DNA of 64,000 nucleotides from Flavobacterium cutihirudinis (GTDB lineage Bacteria; Bacteroidota; Bacteroidia; Flavobacteriales; Flavobacteriaceae), in contig NZ_QRDQ01000007.1 in assembly GCF_003385895.1 (NCBI RefSeq), positions 434,001 through 498,000 of the forward strand. The letters are read 5' to 3'. A program made the position numbers and the translations under genes. The notes beneath the pieces were generated by a model. That model searched no databases. It worked only from the letters and a program-made list of their open reading frames with translations, and was not told the origin of the DNA. Each line of letters starts with the position of its first letter. Within the stretch, counting starts at the first letter, position 1. Shown here in pieces: positions 24,036 through 33,193 of this stretch.

Positions 24036-25199
24036 ATGAGGAGACTGCTACTTTTGTTTCTATTATCTAATATTACTGCTTTCGCCCAAAAAACGGAGTA
24101 TTCTATTATTGTTAAAGATATAGAAACTCAATTGCCGATAGAAAATGCAACAGTAGTTATTCTTAAAACTAAGCAAATTTTATTGAGCAATAAAGAAGGT
24201 AAAGTAACTTTTATGTTAAATGGAGCCTCTACGATTGAAATTTCAAAAACGGATTATGAGAGTGCAAATACTCGTTGGGTGTCTTTAAAAGATGATCAGA
24301 AGTTTATCGTTTATTTGAAGAGTACAAACAATAAACTGGATGAAATTGTTGTTTCAAAGGAAAAACCTCAGAAAATATTTCAAAAAGTTGTTTCCAATTC
24401 GCGAAAAAAGTTAGCTACATCGTATCGGTTAAAAGTGTATGTGCGAGAGTTCTTTATGCTTGACAATAAATATTCCTATTATAATGACGGACTGGTGAAT
24501 TTTCAGTTTGCGGTAAATCAAAAAAAATCTAGAACTACATTGTTGGTAGAACAAAACAGATCTTATGGTTTATTAGAAGCTGATGTAAGTGGCGACTTAA
24601 AAGGTTATAATTTGAATAATTTAATGGAAAATTATTCCAATTTAAAATATTTTGATCCTCTTTTGGATTCAAAAGCTAAAACAGAATATGATTTTACCAC
24701 ACGAGGTCATCCAAATAATAAAAATTACTACATATTAACGGTTACACCTTTAGATAAAGCAAAAAAGGCCCTGGATACTTTTGAAATTGTATATGATCCT
24801 GTGAAAAAACTAATTGTAGAATTTACAATAACGATCGAACCGGGAAATCTGCTTCAAATTGAAGAAGAAACAAAACCAGGTTCTAAAAATGTTACCAAAT
24901 CTGATATTAAAGTAAGTTACAGATTAGACGGTGAGGATTATTATTTATTGAGTTCGAATGAAGAAATTGCCTATAATTTGGTCTTAAAAGATCAAACAAA
25001 GAAAATTCATGTTCGAAATAGTTTTATAACAACCAATTTCAACAAACAAAATTTCACCTATAAAGAAAGTGATGTTTTTAAAGAAAAATCACTGTTTAAC
25101 AAACGAAATAAAATCTTGACCAAGTATTGGGATATTTCAGGTTTTACTGCAACAGAGGAAGAAAAAGCAATCGTAAGTTCTCTGGAGTTTAAACTCTAA
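24036..25199 (+). CDS. Secreted CarboxypepD_reg-like domain protein
   Basis: The protein has 387 residues with a signal peptide at 1-18 (ending AFAQ). A carboxypeptidase-regulatory-like beta-sandwich follows at about 20-105 (IVKDIETQLPIENATVVI ... LDEIVVSKE). The rest (about 110-387) is a beta-rich domain resembling those in flavobacterial envelope proteins of unknown role. There is no TonB plug or barrel. It is transcribed alone and converges on the TonB-dependent receptor with a shared terminator. Confidence 0.75.
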   Translation: MRRLLLLFLLSNITAFAQKTEYSIIVKDIETQLPIENATVVILKTKQILLSNKEGKVTFMLNGASTIEISKTDYESANTRWVSLKDDQKFIVYLKSTNNKLDEIVVSKEKPQKIFQKVVSNSRKKLATSYRLKVYVREFFMLDNKYSYYNDGLVNFQFAVNQKKSRTTLLVEQNRSYGLLEADVSGDLKGYNLNNLMENYSNLKYFDPLLDSKAKTEYDFTTRGHPNNKNYYILTVTPLDKAKKALDTFEIVYDPVKKLIVEFTITIEPGNLLQIEEETKPGSKNVTKSDIKVSYRLDGEDYYLLSSNEEIAYNLVLKDQTKKIHVRNSFITTNFNKQNFTYKESDVFKEKSLFNKRNKILTKYWDISGFTATEEEKAIVSSLEFKL

Positions 25200-25210
25200 G
25201 AAATCACATA

Positions 25211-25247
25211 AAAAAAATCCTGAACAATGAAGTTCAGGATTTTTTGT
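25211..25247 (+). terminator. Bidirectional terminator
   Basis: AAAAATCCTGAAC and GTTCAGGATTTTT form a 13-bp stem with a 6-nt loop between convergent genes. A and T runs on the two flanks allow use on both strands. Confidence 0.88.
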
Positions 25248-25266
25248 TTTATTAATAGAAATGAGA

Positions 25267-28002
25267 TTAAAAATTAAATCCAAGTCTGGCGTAGTAATAA
25301 GCACCGTTGAATCCCATTTGTACGGCATCCCAATAACCACCTGCTTCAACCCAGTCATCTTGCTGATCAGGATAGATATTCAATAAGTTATTTGCTCCAA
25401 TGCTTATTTTAGTCGATTTAGAAACTTTAAACCCTAAAGTTAAATCGGTTACAATTTTGGCACCGTAAGTATCTGTTGCAGCTTTCTTTTGGTTTGCAAA
25501 TACTTGAGCATCTGTTTCAGAAGGATCTGTTCTGTAATCTTCTGGATCTTCATCCATTTGGTAGTCTAATAATTTTACTTCACTAAATCTTGTAAAGGCC
25601 AATCCGGCATCAAACCATTTTCTGCCATAATTTAAATTAAGGCCAAATTTATTTGGAGGAGCAGAAGCAAGTAAAAAAGCTTTGTCGCGTTCTCCAAAGA
25701 ATGTTTTTTCGTCTAAAGCACCATTTTTTACCTTATCGATTTTCATATCGTTGATGTTTCCAACTAAAGTAGCGCTGAATCGGTTTTCATTAATAGTTTT
25801 TTTCCATGCTAAAACCACATCAAGTCCAATAGTTTTAGTATCGACACCATTTACGAAAAACTGAGCTTTGTCAACATTTGTTCCTAAATGCGATGCATCG
25901 AAGTATCCGGTTAATACAATTCTGTCATTTACGTTGATTAAATAACCGTCGACTGTTGCTGTAAAGTCGCCAAGACTTGCTGTAAATCCTAAAGAAGCGT
26001 TTAGTGCTTTTTCTTCATTTAGTTTCTGGATTCCGAAAGCGCGTGTTATTTCGCTGTCGTTAGGAGCTAATAAAACTTCTGTTGCTCCTGCCGAACTAAA
26101 GTTTGTGAAACGAAGATTATAATAAATCTGAGCTAAAGAAGGCGCACGAAAGCCAGTACTTACAGAACCTCTTAAATTGATTTTATCTGTTAGTTTTAGT
26201 CTTGAAGCTAATTTACCGTTTAAAGTACTTCCAAAATCACTGTAGTTTTCGAATCGGACAGCTCCGCTTACCATCCAGGCTTCAGTAACATCAAGTTCTG
26301 CGTCTGTATACAAAGAGAAGTTAGATCGGTTTTTGTTTACTTCGTTTGCAGGACTATATCCTGGAAAACCTTGTGAACCTCCTGGTCTTGGAATTGTTGG
26401 CGAAGATTCTGGATCGGTTGGATCATAATCAGGATTTGGAACTGTTGGAGCACTTTGTGTAGTTGGATCTGTAATAGGAACTCCATTTGTGTCGTATGTA
26501 GCATATGAACCTTCTTCTCCGGCAAAAATCTCGAATTTTTCCATTCTGAATTCAGCTCCAAAAGCTAAATTTAATCCGCCAAGAATGTCTCCGTAATTTT
26601 TTGAAACATCTAAATTGGTTGTGTTTTGAAGCAAGCTATGACCACCTGCGTCAAATTCTGTTGGAGATTTTTCTTCAAGAGAAGCATTTAATGTGCCTTT
26701 TATATCATAGTGAAATTTGTTTTTTCCTAAGGTGTTGCTGAAATCCCATTTCCAGCCTCCGGTACTCTCCGTTCTGATTCCCGCCGCAATCGAATTATCA
26801 TTGATTTTTGATGTAATTCTAGGAGTAAATCCACCAGGGTAAATCGCTTCAACAACTCTTTCGCCATCGTTTCTTGTAAAAGCGTAAGCGTCAGTATCTC
26901 TAAAATTGCTTCCTCCAAAAGCATAAAATTCAGTTTTATCAGCTATCGGAACCGCAAGATTTACGAATAAATTGACACCTTGAATTTCGGCTTCTCCAAA
27001 TCCTTTTCTAAAATCGAAACCTGGTCTTAGTGTTTTATTTTTATTCAAAAATTCTCCTGTTACATTCACATAACCGCCTTTGGTTCCAATTTTTGTTCCG
27101 TAATTGGCTCCGATTTGAACCGATCCTCCATCAAAATCCTGATCTTTTCCAAATGAATTTCCATTTCCGTGTTGGTCTAATCTATAGCCTTTTGTATTAG
27201 CTGTTCCTTCAGGAAAATCACCTTTAGCATGAGTATTGAAAGCGCCGTAAGTAACAGAGCCGGTAAATTCATTTACATTGTCGTTTGTTACAATATTAAT
27301 AACCCCGGCAATGGCATCAGAACCATATTGTGCAGCAGCACCATCTCTTAAAATCTCAATTCTTTTGATGGAAGAAGCTGGAATTGCATTTAAATCTGTT
27401 CCAGTATTTCCGCGCCCGCGTGTACCAAATAAATTGATAAGAGACGATTGATGTCTTCTTTTTCCGTTAATCAAAACCAAAGTCTGATCAGGTCCCATAC
27501 CTCTTAAAGAAGCAGGATCAACGTGATCGGCACCATCAGAACCGGATTGTTTGTTGGCATTAAATGATGGAGCAACATACTGAAGCATCTGATTAATTTC
27601 GATTTTACCGCTTTGTGTAGTTACATCTTTTACATTGATCACGTCTATAGGAACTGCTGAATTTACAACGGTTCTTTTTGTATTTCTGGAACCAACAACT
27701 ACAACATCATTCAGTATCTGGCCGTCGTTTTCGTTCAAAACAATATTCAGTTTATCACCAGATGCCGATTTTTCGATCGTTGTGAATCCTACGTAGCTAA
27801 AGATTAAGATTGCACCTTCTTTAACTTTTATTCTAAAACTACCTTCAAAATCGGTAGAGACTCCATTAGAAGTTCCTTTTTCAACAATATTTACACCAGG
27901 AAGAGGAGCGCCAGTTTTGTCTTTTACAATTCCCGAGACTTCCTTTTGTGCAAAAAGGAATGCGGTATTTAGCAGAAATAGTAGTACAGCAATTTTCTTC
28001 AT
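25267..28002 (-). CDS. TonB-dependent outer-membrane receptor
   Basis: The protein has 911 residues. A signal peptide (1-18, ending FAQ) is followed by a CarboxypepD_reg-like domain (about 20-95: EVSGIVKDKTGAPLPGVNIV), the plug (about 110-235, with VLINGKRRHQ and IEILRDGAAAQYGSDAIAGV), and a 22-strand barrel ending YYARLGFNF with terminal Phe. A Pro/Asp/Thr-rich extracellular loop is near 500-545. No SusD partner is adjacent, so it is not a classical polysaccharide-utilisation pair. Siderophore, metal or small-molecule uptake is possible but unproved. Confidence 0.92.
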   Translation of the reverse strand: MKKIAVLLFLLNTAFLFAQKEVSGIVKDKTGAPLPGVNIVEKGTSNGVSTDFEGSFRIKVKEGAILIFSYVGFTTIEKSASGDKLNIVLNENDGQILNDVVVVGSRNTKRTVVNSAVPIDVINVKDVTTQSGKIEINQMLQYVAPSFNANKQSGSDGADHVDPASLRGMGPDQTLVLINGKRRHQSSLINLFGTRGRGNTGTDLNAIPASSIKRIEILRDGAAAQYGSDAIAGVINIVTNDNVNEFTGSVTYGAFNTHAKGDFPEGTANTKGYRLDQHGNGNSFGKDQDFDGGSVQIGANYGTKIGTKGGYVNVTGEFLNKNKTLRPGFDFRKGFGEAEIQGVNLFVNLAVPIADKTEFYAFGGSNFRDTDAYAFTRNDGERVVEAIYPGGFTPRITSKINDNSIAAGIRTESTGGWKWDFSNTLGKNKFHYDIKGTLNASLEEKSPTEFDAGGHSLLQNTTNLDVSKNYGDILGGLNLAFGAEFRMEKFEIFAGEEGSYATYDTNGVPITDPTTQSAPTVPNPDYDPTDPESSPTIPRPGGSQGFPGYSPANEVNKNRSNFSLYTDAELDVTEAWMVSGAVRFENYSDFGSTLNGKLASRLKLTDKINLRGSVSTGFRAPSLAQIYYNLRFTNFSSAGATEVLLAPNDSEITRAFGIQKLNEEKALNASLGFTASLGDFTATVDGYLINVNDRIVLTGYFDASHLGTNVDKAQFFVNGVDTKTIGLDVVLAWKKTINENRFSATLVGNINDMKIDKVKNGALDEKTFFGERDKAFLLASAPPNKFGLNLNYGRKWFDAGLAFTRFSEVKLLDYQMDEDPEDYRTDPSETDAQVFANQKKAATDTYGAKIVTDLTLGFKVSKSTKISIGANNLLNIYPDQQDDWVEAGGYWDAVQMGFNGAYYYARLGFNF

Positions 28003-28155
28003 AACAATTTGGTTTTTTGGTTTGTTTTTTATTGGTTTATTTTATAAAAATAGTATTTTTTAACAAAATTTTAATAAAATGTTTAAAAATTTTCGAAACA
28101 AGCGTGATAATTATATTATTACACATTTTTACTTCTCTTAAGAGCTATTAAATCT

Positions 28156-28163
28156 TATATTTG
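28156..28163 (+). promoter_or_regulatory. Putative -7 promoter element of ychF
   Basis: TATATTTG fits TAnnTTTG. The start codon is 136 bases downstream, so the leader would be long. It contains a small hairpin (GCCAAAA / TTTTGGC, about 28176-28196). No -33 element is obvious. Confidence 0.4.
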
Positions 28164-28298
28164 CAAAATTTTAAAGCCAAAAAATAGTATTTTGGCAGAA
28201 AATCAAAAAACGCGTAAAAACATAAACCATTATTATACAGTATTAATGGTGAGGCCTGATTCATTCAGTGTCGATTAAAAATAAATAGAAACAAACAG

Positions 28299-29393
28299 AT
28301 GAAAGCAGGAATTGTAGGATTACCAAATGTTGGAAAATCAACATTATTTAATTGTTTATCTAATGCAAAAGCGCAGAGTGCGAACTTTCCGTTTTGTACA
28401 ATCGAACCTAATATTGGTGTTGTAAACGTTCCGGATCCAAGAATCAACAAATTAGAAGAATTGGTAAAACCAGAGCGCGTTCAAATGGCTACTGTAGATA
28501 TCGTAGATATTGCAGGTTTAGTAAAAGGAGCAAGTAAAGGTGAGGGTCTTGGAAACCAGTTTTTAGGAAACATTAGAGAGTGTAATGCGATCATTCACGT
28601 TTTACGTTGTTTTGATAATGATAATATTGTTCACGTTGATGGAAACGTAAATCCAATTCGTGATAAAGAAACTATCGATATTGAATTGCAGTTAAAAGAT
28701 TTAGAAACAATCGAAAAACGTTTAGAAAAAGTAAAACGTGCTGCTAAAACAGGAAATAAAGAAGCTCAAACTGAAGAAGCTTTATTAAACAGAATTAGAG
28801 AAGCTCTTTTACAAGCAAAATCTGCCAGAACAATTATTCCTCAAAGTAATGATGAAGAAGTTTTGATGGAAGGATTTCAATTGATTACTGCAAAACCAGT
28901 TTTATACGTTTGTAATGTTGACGAAGGCTCAGCAGTAAACGGTAACAAATATGTTGATCAAGTTCGTGAATTAGTAAAAGATGAAGATGCTGAAGTAATT
29001 ATCCTTTCAGTAGGAGCAGAGGCTGATATTACTGAATTAGAAAGCTACGAGGAGCGTCAGGTTTTCCTTGAAGATATGGGATTGACTGAGCCAGGAGCTT
29101 CTGTTTTAATTCGTGCGGCTTACAAATTATTGAAACAACAAACTTACTTTACTGCTGGTGTAAAAGAAGTTCGTGCCTGGACAATCAACATTGGAGCTAC
29201 AGCACCTCAAGCTGCTGGAGTTATCCACACTGATTTCGAAAAAGGTTTTATCCGTGCTGAAGTTATTTCATATGAAGATTACGTTCAATACGGTTCTGAG
29301 GCAAAAGCAAAAGAAGCTGGAAAATTCAAAGTAGAAGGAAAAGAATATATCGTTAAAGATGGTGATGTGATGCATTTCCGTTTTAATGTTTAA
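28299..29393 (+). CDS. ychF: Obg-like ATPase YchF
   Basis: This 364-residue P-loop protein of the TRAFAC class preferentially hydrolyses ATP and binds ribosomes. The P loop GLPNVGKST is at 7-15, the switch region VDIVDIAGLVKGAS near 67-80, and NVDE replaces the Ras-type NKxD. A C-terminal TGS domain contains VRAWTI, GVIHTDFEKGFIRAEVI and the terminal HFRFNV. Sequence and length match the family closely. Confidence 0.95.
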   Translation: MKAGIVGLPNVGKSTLFNCLSNAKAQSANFPFCTIEPNIGVVNVPDPRINKLEELVKPERVQMATVDIVDIAGLVKGASKGEGLGNQFLGNIRECNAIIHVLRCFDNDNIVHVDGNVNPIRDKETIDIELQLKDLETIEKRLEKVKRAAKTGNKEAQTEEALLNRIREALLQAKSARTIIPQSNDEEVLMEGFQLITAKPVLYVCNVDEGSAVNGNKYVDQVRELVKDEDAEVIILSVGAEADITELESYEERQVFLEDMGLTEPGASVLIRAAYKLLKQQTYFTAGVKEVRAWTINIGATAPQAAGVIHTDFEKGFIRAEVISYEDYVQYGSEAKAKEAGKFKVEGKEYIVKDGDVMHFRFNV

Positions 29394-29435
29394 TCTTTTT
29401 TAGAAGAAAGAGTAAAGAACAAAGAATAAAGATTG

Positions 29436-29465
29436 AAACTGCTGGAGAAATTCAGCAGTTTTTTT
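29436..29465 (+). terminator. Rho-independent terminator of ychF
   Basis: AAACTGCTG and CAGCAGTTT form a 9-bp stem with an 8-nt loop, followed by T residues, about 45 bases after the ychF stop. Confidence 0.8.
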
Positions 29466-29489
29466 ATGCTCAAAACATAAGGTTTCATA

Positions 29490-29593
29490 TTGTCAGGCTG
29501 AGCGTAGTCGAAGCCCCACAAAGAATGGCGATTTACATTGTGGAGCTACTTGCGTGTCCTTCTCCCGAAGCCTCGGGATTGCTCTGGATGACA
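29490..29593. repeat. Multi-stem dispersed intergenic repeat
   Basis: Outer ends TTGTCAGGCTGAGC and GCTCTGGATGACAA are imperfect complements. Inside are a CCACAA / TTGTGG stem and a TCCCGA / TCGGGA hairpin. The phrase GGCTGAGCGTAGTCGAAGCC is familiar from many Bacteroidota intergenic regions. The element is GC-richer than its surroundings. Confidence 0.65.
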
Positions 29594-29721
29594 AAAAATG
29601 AGAATAAATCTGCTAAATCTGTAAAATCTACGAGAGATAAATTTCAGCATTAAAAATTTTTGGCTCAAAAATTGGTTACAGAAAAATTAACCAATTACTA
29701 ATCTAAAATCAACTAATCAAA

Positions 29722-30399
29722 ATGCTAAAAAAATCTTTCAAATTTCTGGGCTGGACGCTTTTCGGAATTTTCACTTTCCTTGCGTTATACATTTCATCAG
29801 TTTTGATTATTTCCAAAATCACAGTGAATTCAGATGTTGCAAAAGTTGAAGAACAAAATGCAATTCCCATTTATATTCTTTCAAACGGCGTTCATACTGA
29901 TATTGTCGTTCCTGTTAAAAATGAAATCAAAGATTGGCGAAATGAAATTCAGTTCAGCCAAACACAATCAAAAGATTCTTTAATGAATTTTATTGCTTTT
30001 GGCTGGGGTGATAAAGGCTTTTATCTCGATACGCCAGAATGGTCCGATTTAAAAGCGAGTACAGCTTTCAAAGCGGCTTTTGGAGTAAGTTCTTCAGCCA
30101 TGCATACTACATTTTTCAAGCAGTTGCGAGAAGGCGATGATTGTAAACGTATTTTAGTTTCAAAAGAAAATTATCAAAATTTAGTCGATTATATTTCTAA
30201 TAGTTTTAGTGATCCGGTTCATCCACAATGGATTGAAGGTCATAGCTACGGAAAAAAAGATGCTTTTTATGAAGCAAAAGGAAGTTACAGTCTTTTTAAT
30301 ACCTGCAATACTTGGGCAAATAGTGCGCTAAAAGCGGCCAATCAAAAGGCGAGTTTGTGGACCGTTTACGATAAAGGGATTTTTTGTCATTATAAATAA
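29722..30399 (+). CDS. TIGR02117 (DUF2459) family protein
   Basis: The protein has 225 residues with one N-terminal membrane helix (about 11-32). It has the family segments SNGVHTDIVVPV, AFGWGDKGFYLDTPEW, SAMHTTFF and NTCNTWANSALKAA. The conserved Cys/His residues suggest an NlpC/P60-like papain fold with Cys in FNTCNTW and His in NGVHTD, from memory. The function is not established; older annotations call it urease-associated, which has no support here. Confidence 0.85.
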   Translation: MLKKSFKFLGWTLFGIFTFLALYISSVLIISKITVNSDVAKVEEQNAIPIYILSNGVHTDIVVPVKNEIKDWRNEIQFSQTQSKDSLMNFIAFGWGDKGFYLDTPEWSDLKASTAFKAAFGVSSSAMHTTFFKQLREGDDCKRILVSKENYQNLVDYISNSFSDPVHPQWIEGHSYGKKDAFYEAKGSYSLFNTCNTWANSALKAANQKASLWTVYDKGIFCHYK

Positions 30400-30449
30400 A
30401 ATTTTAGTGTAGTCCCTACGTGACAATTATTACGAGCAGATTTTTAGGG

Positions 30450-30560
30450 TTACCAATATTTAATCTCTACGAGATTATTCCGTTAGGAATTCAATATTGG
30501 TAGTTTTAAAATTATAATCTTCCTCGACAGATTATTCCGTTAGGAATTTCATATTGGTAG
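30450..30560. repeat. Direct and inverted intergenic repeat
   Basis: Two near-identical 31-base units (30473-30503 and 30530-30560), sharing GATTATTCCGTTAGGAATT and ATATTGGTAG, are spaced 57 bases apart. TTACCAATATT at 30450-30460 is the inverted partner of their ATATTGGTA ends, so a hairpin can form with either unit. It is non-coding. Confidence 0.75.
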
Positions 30561-30620
30561 ACATGGAAAAAATATAAAATTCGCCTAAAAATCAAGAAGA
30601 AGGAACTTTTCATTATTGCG

Positions 30621-30628
30621 TAAATTTG
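30621..30628 (+). promoter_or_regulatory. Putative -7 promoter element
   Basis: TAAATTTG fits TAnnTTTG, 23 bases before ATG 30652. It lies downstream of the alternative TTG start at 30616, which argues for the ATG. Confidence 0.5.
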
Positions 30629-30651
30629 AGAGAATATCAAAAAATCAGCAA

Positions 30652-31611
30652 ATGAAAATTAAAGATATATTCTCTAAAACATGGTTTCTCTTAAAGAATA
30701 CTTTTTTAGAATTTAACGATGATAATGCAATTAAGCTTAGTGCAGCTTTGGCATATTATACCATATTTGCGTTGCCTCCTTTATTAATTATTATCATCAC
30801 AATTTGTGGTGTCTTTTTTGGAGAAGAAGCTGTGACAGGCGAATTGTATGGACAAATAAATGGTTTGGTGGGGAACGGCGCGGCGAGCCAAATTCAGGAA
30901 GCTATTAAAAATGTGCAATTATCTGGCGATAATGTTTTTGCAACCGTATTTGGAGTTGTAATGCTATTAATTGGTGCTTCAGGAGTTTTTGCAGAAATAC
31001 AAAGTTCGATCAATTTTATTTGGGGATTGCGTGCAAAACCGGATAAAGGAGTTAAGAAATTCATCCAAAACCGCTTAATGTCATTCTCAATGATCGTTTC
31101 TGTGGGGTTTTTAATGTTGGTCAGTCTTTTTATAAGTACCACTTTAGACTTACTTAGTACACGTTTAAAAGTCTATTTTCCAGAGAGTACCGTTTATTTA
31201 TTTTATGTAATTAATATCATTATTGTGCTGGCGAGTATCAGTACTCTTTTTGCGATTATTTTTAGAACACTGCCAGACGGGAAAATAAGATGGAAAGATG
31301 CTTTTATTGGCTCCGGAGTTACTGCAATACTATTTATGATTGGTAAATTTGCTATTGGGCTTTATTTAGGGAATTCTACTGTTGCTTCTGTTTATGGCGC
31401 AGCAGGCTCTGTGATAATAATTCTGGTTTGGGTTTATTATTCGGCAATAATTCTGTATTTTGGAGCTGAATTTACAAAAGTCTACGCTAAATCATATGGA
31501 GAAAAAATTTATCCAAATGAGTACTCTGTAGAAATAGCAAAAGAGATTTACGAAATCGACGGACCAAAAAAAGAACCAATAGAAGAAACATTACAAAAAG
31601 AGAAGCCATGA
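30652..31611 (+). CDS. YihY/BrkB-family inner-membrane protein
   Basis: This 319-residue protein has about six membrane helices. The family segments are KLSAALAYYTIFALPPLLIII at about 25-45, GASGVFAEIQSSINFIWG, a long amphipathic loop (RFLP-like ALPDGKIRWKDA), and AAGSVIIILVWVYYSAIILY near the end. A charged cytoplasmic tail follows. The name virulence factor BrkB is historical and the actual role (possibly transport) is unknown. The start at ATG 30652 was chosen because the upstream TTG lies before the -7 element. Its end overlaps the next gene by ATGA. Confidence 0.88.
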   Translation: MKIKDIFSKTWFLLKNTFLEFNDDNAIKLSAALAYYTIFALPPLLIIIITICGVFFGEEAVTGELYGQINGLVGNGAASQIQEAIKNVQLSGDNVFATVFGVVMLLIGASGVFAEIQSSINFIWGLRAKPDKGVKKFIQNRLMSFSMIVSVGFLMLVSLFISTTLDLLSTRLKVYFPESTVYLFYVINIIIVLASISTLFAIIFRTLPDGKIRWKDAFIGSGVTAILFMIGKFAIGLYLGNSTVASVYGAAGSVIIILVWVYYSAIILYFGAEFTKVYAKSYGEKIYPNEYSVEIAKEIYEIDGPKKEPIEETLQKEKP

Positions 31612-32132
31612 AAATAGTAGCATTTGGAGGAAGTAACAGCAAGCAGTCCATCAATAAACATTTAGCAACTTATGCATCAAGTTTGTTTGAAAATGCCGAT
31701 GTCGAAGTTTTAGATTTGAACGATTTTGCAATGCCGGTTTTTAGCGTTGATCTTGAAAAAGAAGTGGGTCAGCATTCTCTAGCGCAAGCTTTTCTAAATA
31801 AACTGAAAGAAGCTGATATTTTAGTAGTTTCTATGGCAGAAAATAACGGGAATTATTCAGTTGCCTTCAAAAATGTTTTCGATTGGAGTTCCCGCATCGA
31901 AAAAGATGTTTTTCAGCATAAACCAATGCTTTTGTTGGCAACTTCACCGGGTGGAAGAGGAGGAAGTTCTGTTTTAGGAATTGCTCAAAATCTTTTTCCG
32001 CGTTACGGAGCCGAAATTAAAGGAAGTTTCTCATTACCAGCATTTGGCTCGAATTTTGATTTACAAGAAAATAAAATTTCTAATCCTGAGTTAGATAAAG
32101 AACTCAAAGATATTATTAAATCAAATTTCTAA
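31608..32132 (+). CDS. NADPH-dependent FMN reductase-type flavoprotein
   Basis: This 174-residue flavodoxin-fold oxidoreductase has the N-terminal phosphate loop GGSNSKQSINKHLA. MPVFSVDLE, MAENNGNYSVAFKNVFDW and LLLATSPGGRGG are the usual FMN-binding segments of the YieF/ArsH-like NAD(P)H:FMN/quinone reductases. Its ATG overlaps the TGA of the BrkB-like gene, and the next gene starts directly after its stop, so three genes are translated together. The physiological electron acceptor is unknown. Confidence 0.87.
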   Translation: MKIVAFGGSNSKQSINKHLATYASSLFENADVEVLDLNDFAMPVFSVDLEKEVGQHSLAQAFLNKLKEADILVVSMAENNGNYSVAFKNVFDWSSRIEKDVFQHKPMLLLATSPGGRGGSSVLGIAQNLFPRYGAEIKGSFSLPAFGSNFDLQENKISNPELDKELKDIIKSNF

Positions 32133-33113
32133 ATGCCACAAAAAAAGATTGCTTTTATATTCCTTTTGCTGAATAGTATTTTTTTGAATTATACTTTTGC
32201 GCAAAAAATTAATGAAGTTGATAAAATTGTTGCAAAGTATCCAAAAAACTTTGCAACAACAGAAAAATTAGCAGAAAGAATCGAAAAAGATTTCAATTCT
32301 GATTATGACAAAGCACGCGCTATTTACAGCTGGATGGCTTTTAACATAAAATATGACTTCAATGCTTTTCTGAATCCGCCTAGAACGCAGGGTTTTAGTT
32401 ATTCCACTGAAGCCGAAAAACAAAGAAAAATAAAACAGATTAATGATAATCTGATTGAGAAAACTTTTAAATCTCAAAAAGCCGTTTGCGAAGGTTTTAC
32501 CGCTTTATATCAGCATTTGACTTCTTTAGTTGGATTAAAATGTGAAATTATTCGTGGAGATTCAAAAATTTCGGTACGAGATATTGGCCGAAAAACAACC
32601 TCTTCCAATCATGCCTGGAATATGGTTTTGATTGATAAAAAATGGGTTTTGGTTGATGTCACTTGGGGTCAGGGTTATTATGACAGTAGTAAAGGCCGAA
32701 TGGTTGCTGATTTTTCGTCCATTTATTTTGACACAGATCCTGATTATTTCTTTGCTAAACATTTTCCTGATTCAGGTTCTTATTTAGGAAATAGATTAAG
32801 CAAGGAAGATTTCCTGGACGGACCTTTGATTTACAATAAAACGATCGAATTTGATTATAAAATTAAATCACCAGAATCGGGTTTAATTGAAGTTAAGAGA
32901 GGCGACAAAATTACTTTTGAAATCAAAAACGTTTCAAAATCAAATCAGGTTTTTTATCTAAATAAATACAACAAGCCTGTTAAAGTTCAAAACTCGAAAG
33001 AAAAACGCGGAGGTCTAGAATTTCAGATTCTTTATGATGCTAATGTAGGGGAATATATTACCATTTTTATAGACACAAACAGTATTGTATCTTTTAAAAT
33101 TGTTTCAAAATAA
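32133..33113 (+). CDS. Secreted transglutaminase-like protein
   Basis: The 326-residue protein has a signal peptide of about 1-24 (ending FAQ). The transglutaminase-like core carries the full triad: Cys119 in KAVCEGFTALY, His160 in SSNHAWNMV and Asp175 in VDVTWG. The C-terminal 100 residues form a beta-rich domain with FEIKNVSKSNQVFYL. Members of this class act as proteases or amidases in the periplasm; the target is unknown. It starts at the base following the FMN reductase stop. Confidence 0.85.
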   Translation: MPQKKIAFIFLLLNSIFLNYTFAQKINEVDKIVAKYPKNFATTEKLAERIEKDFNSDYDKARAIYSWMAFNIKYDFNAFLNPPRTQGFSYSTEAEKQRKIKQINDNLIEKTFKSQKAVCEGFTALYQHLTSLVGLKCEIIRGDSKISVRDIGRKTTSSNHAWNMVLIDKKWVLVDVTWGQGYYDSSKGRMVADFSSIYFDTDPDYFFAKHFPDSGSYLGNRLSKEDFLDGPLIYNKTIEFDYKIKSPESGLIEVKRGDKITFEIKNVSKSNQVFYLNKYNKPVKVQNSKEKRGGLEFQILYDANVGEYITIFIDTNSIVSFKIVSK

Positions 33114-33193
33114 TTAAATATGTTTCTTGTTTGAATTTTCTTCTTTTATTGAATTGCCGTATCTTAGCAATTCAAGATTTGAACTAATATGCC

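Larger units (their letters stand above)
29394..29721. other. 328-base gap with terminator, dispersed repeat and small inverted repeat
   Basis: This gap between ychF and the TIGR02117 gene contains the ychF terminator (29436-29465), a multi-stem dispersed repeat (29490-29593), and an 8-bp inverted repeat ATTGGTTA / TAACCAAT (29671-29695) just before the next gene. I see no open frame or RNA gene of note. Confidence 0.6.

Noticed and set aside
25267..28002. SusC of a polysaccharide-utilisation locus
   Set aside because: No SusD-like gene, glycosidase or matching regulator is next to it, and the gene order fits a stand-alone TonB-dependent receptor.
30616..30651. Upstream TTG start for the BrkB-like gene
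   Set aside because: It lies before the -7 element (30621-30628), so it would not be transcribed from that promoter; ATG 30652 fits the family.
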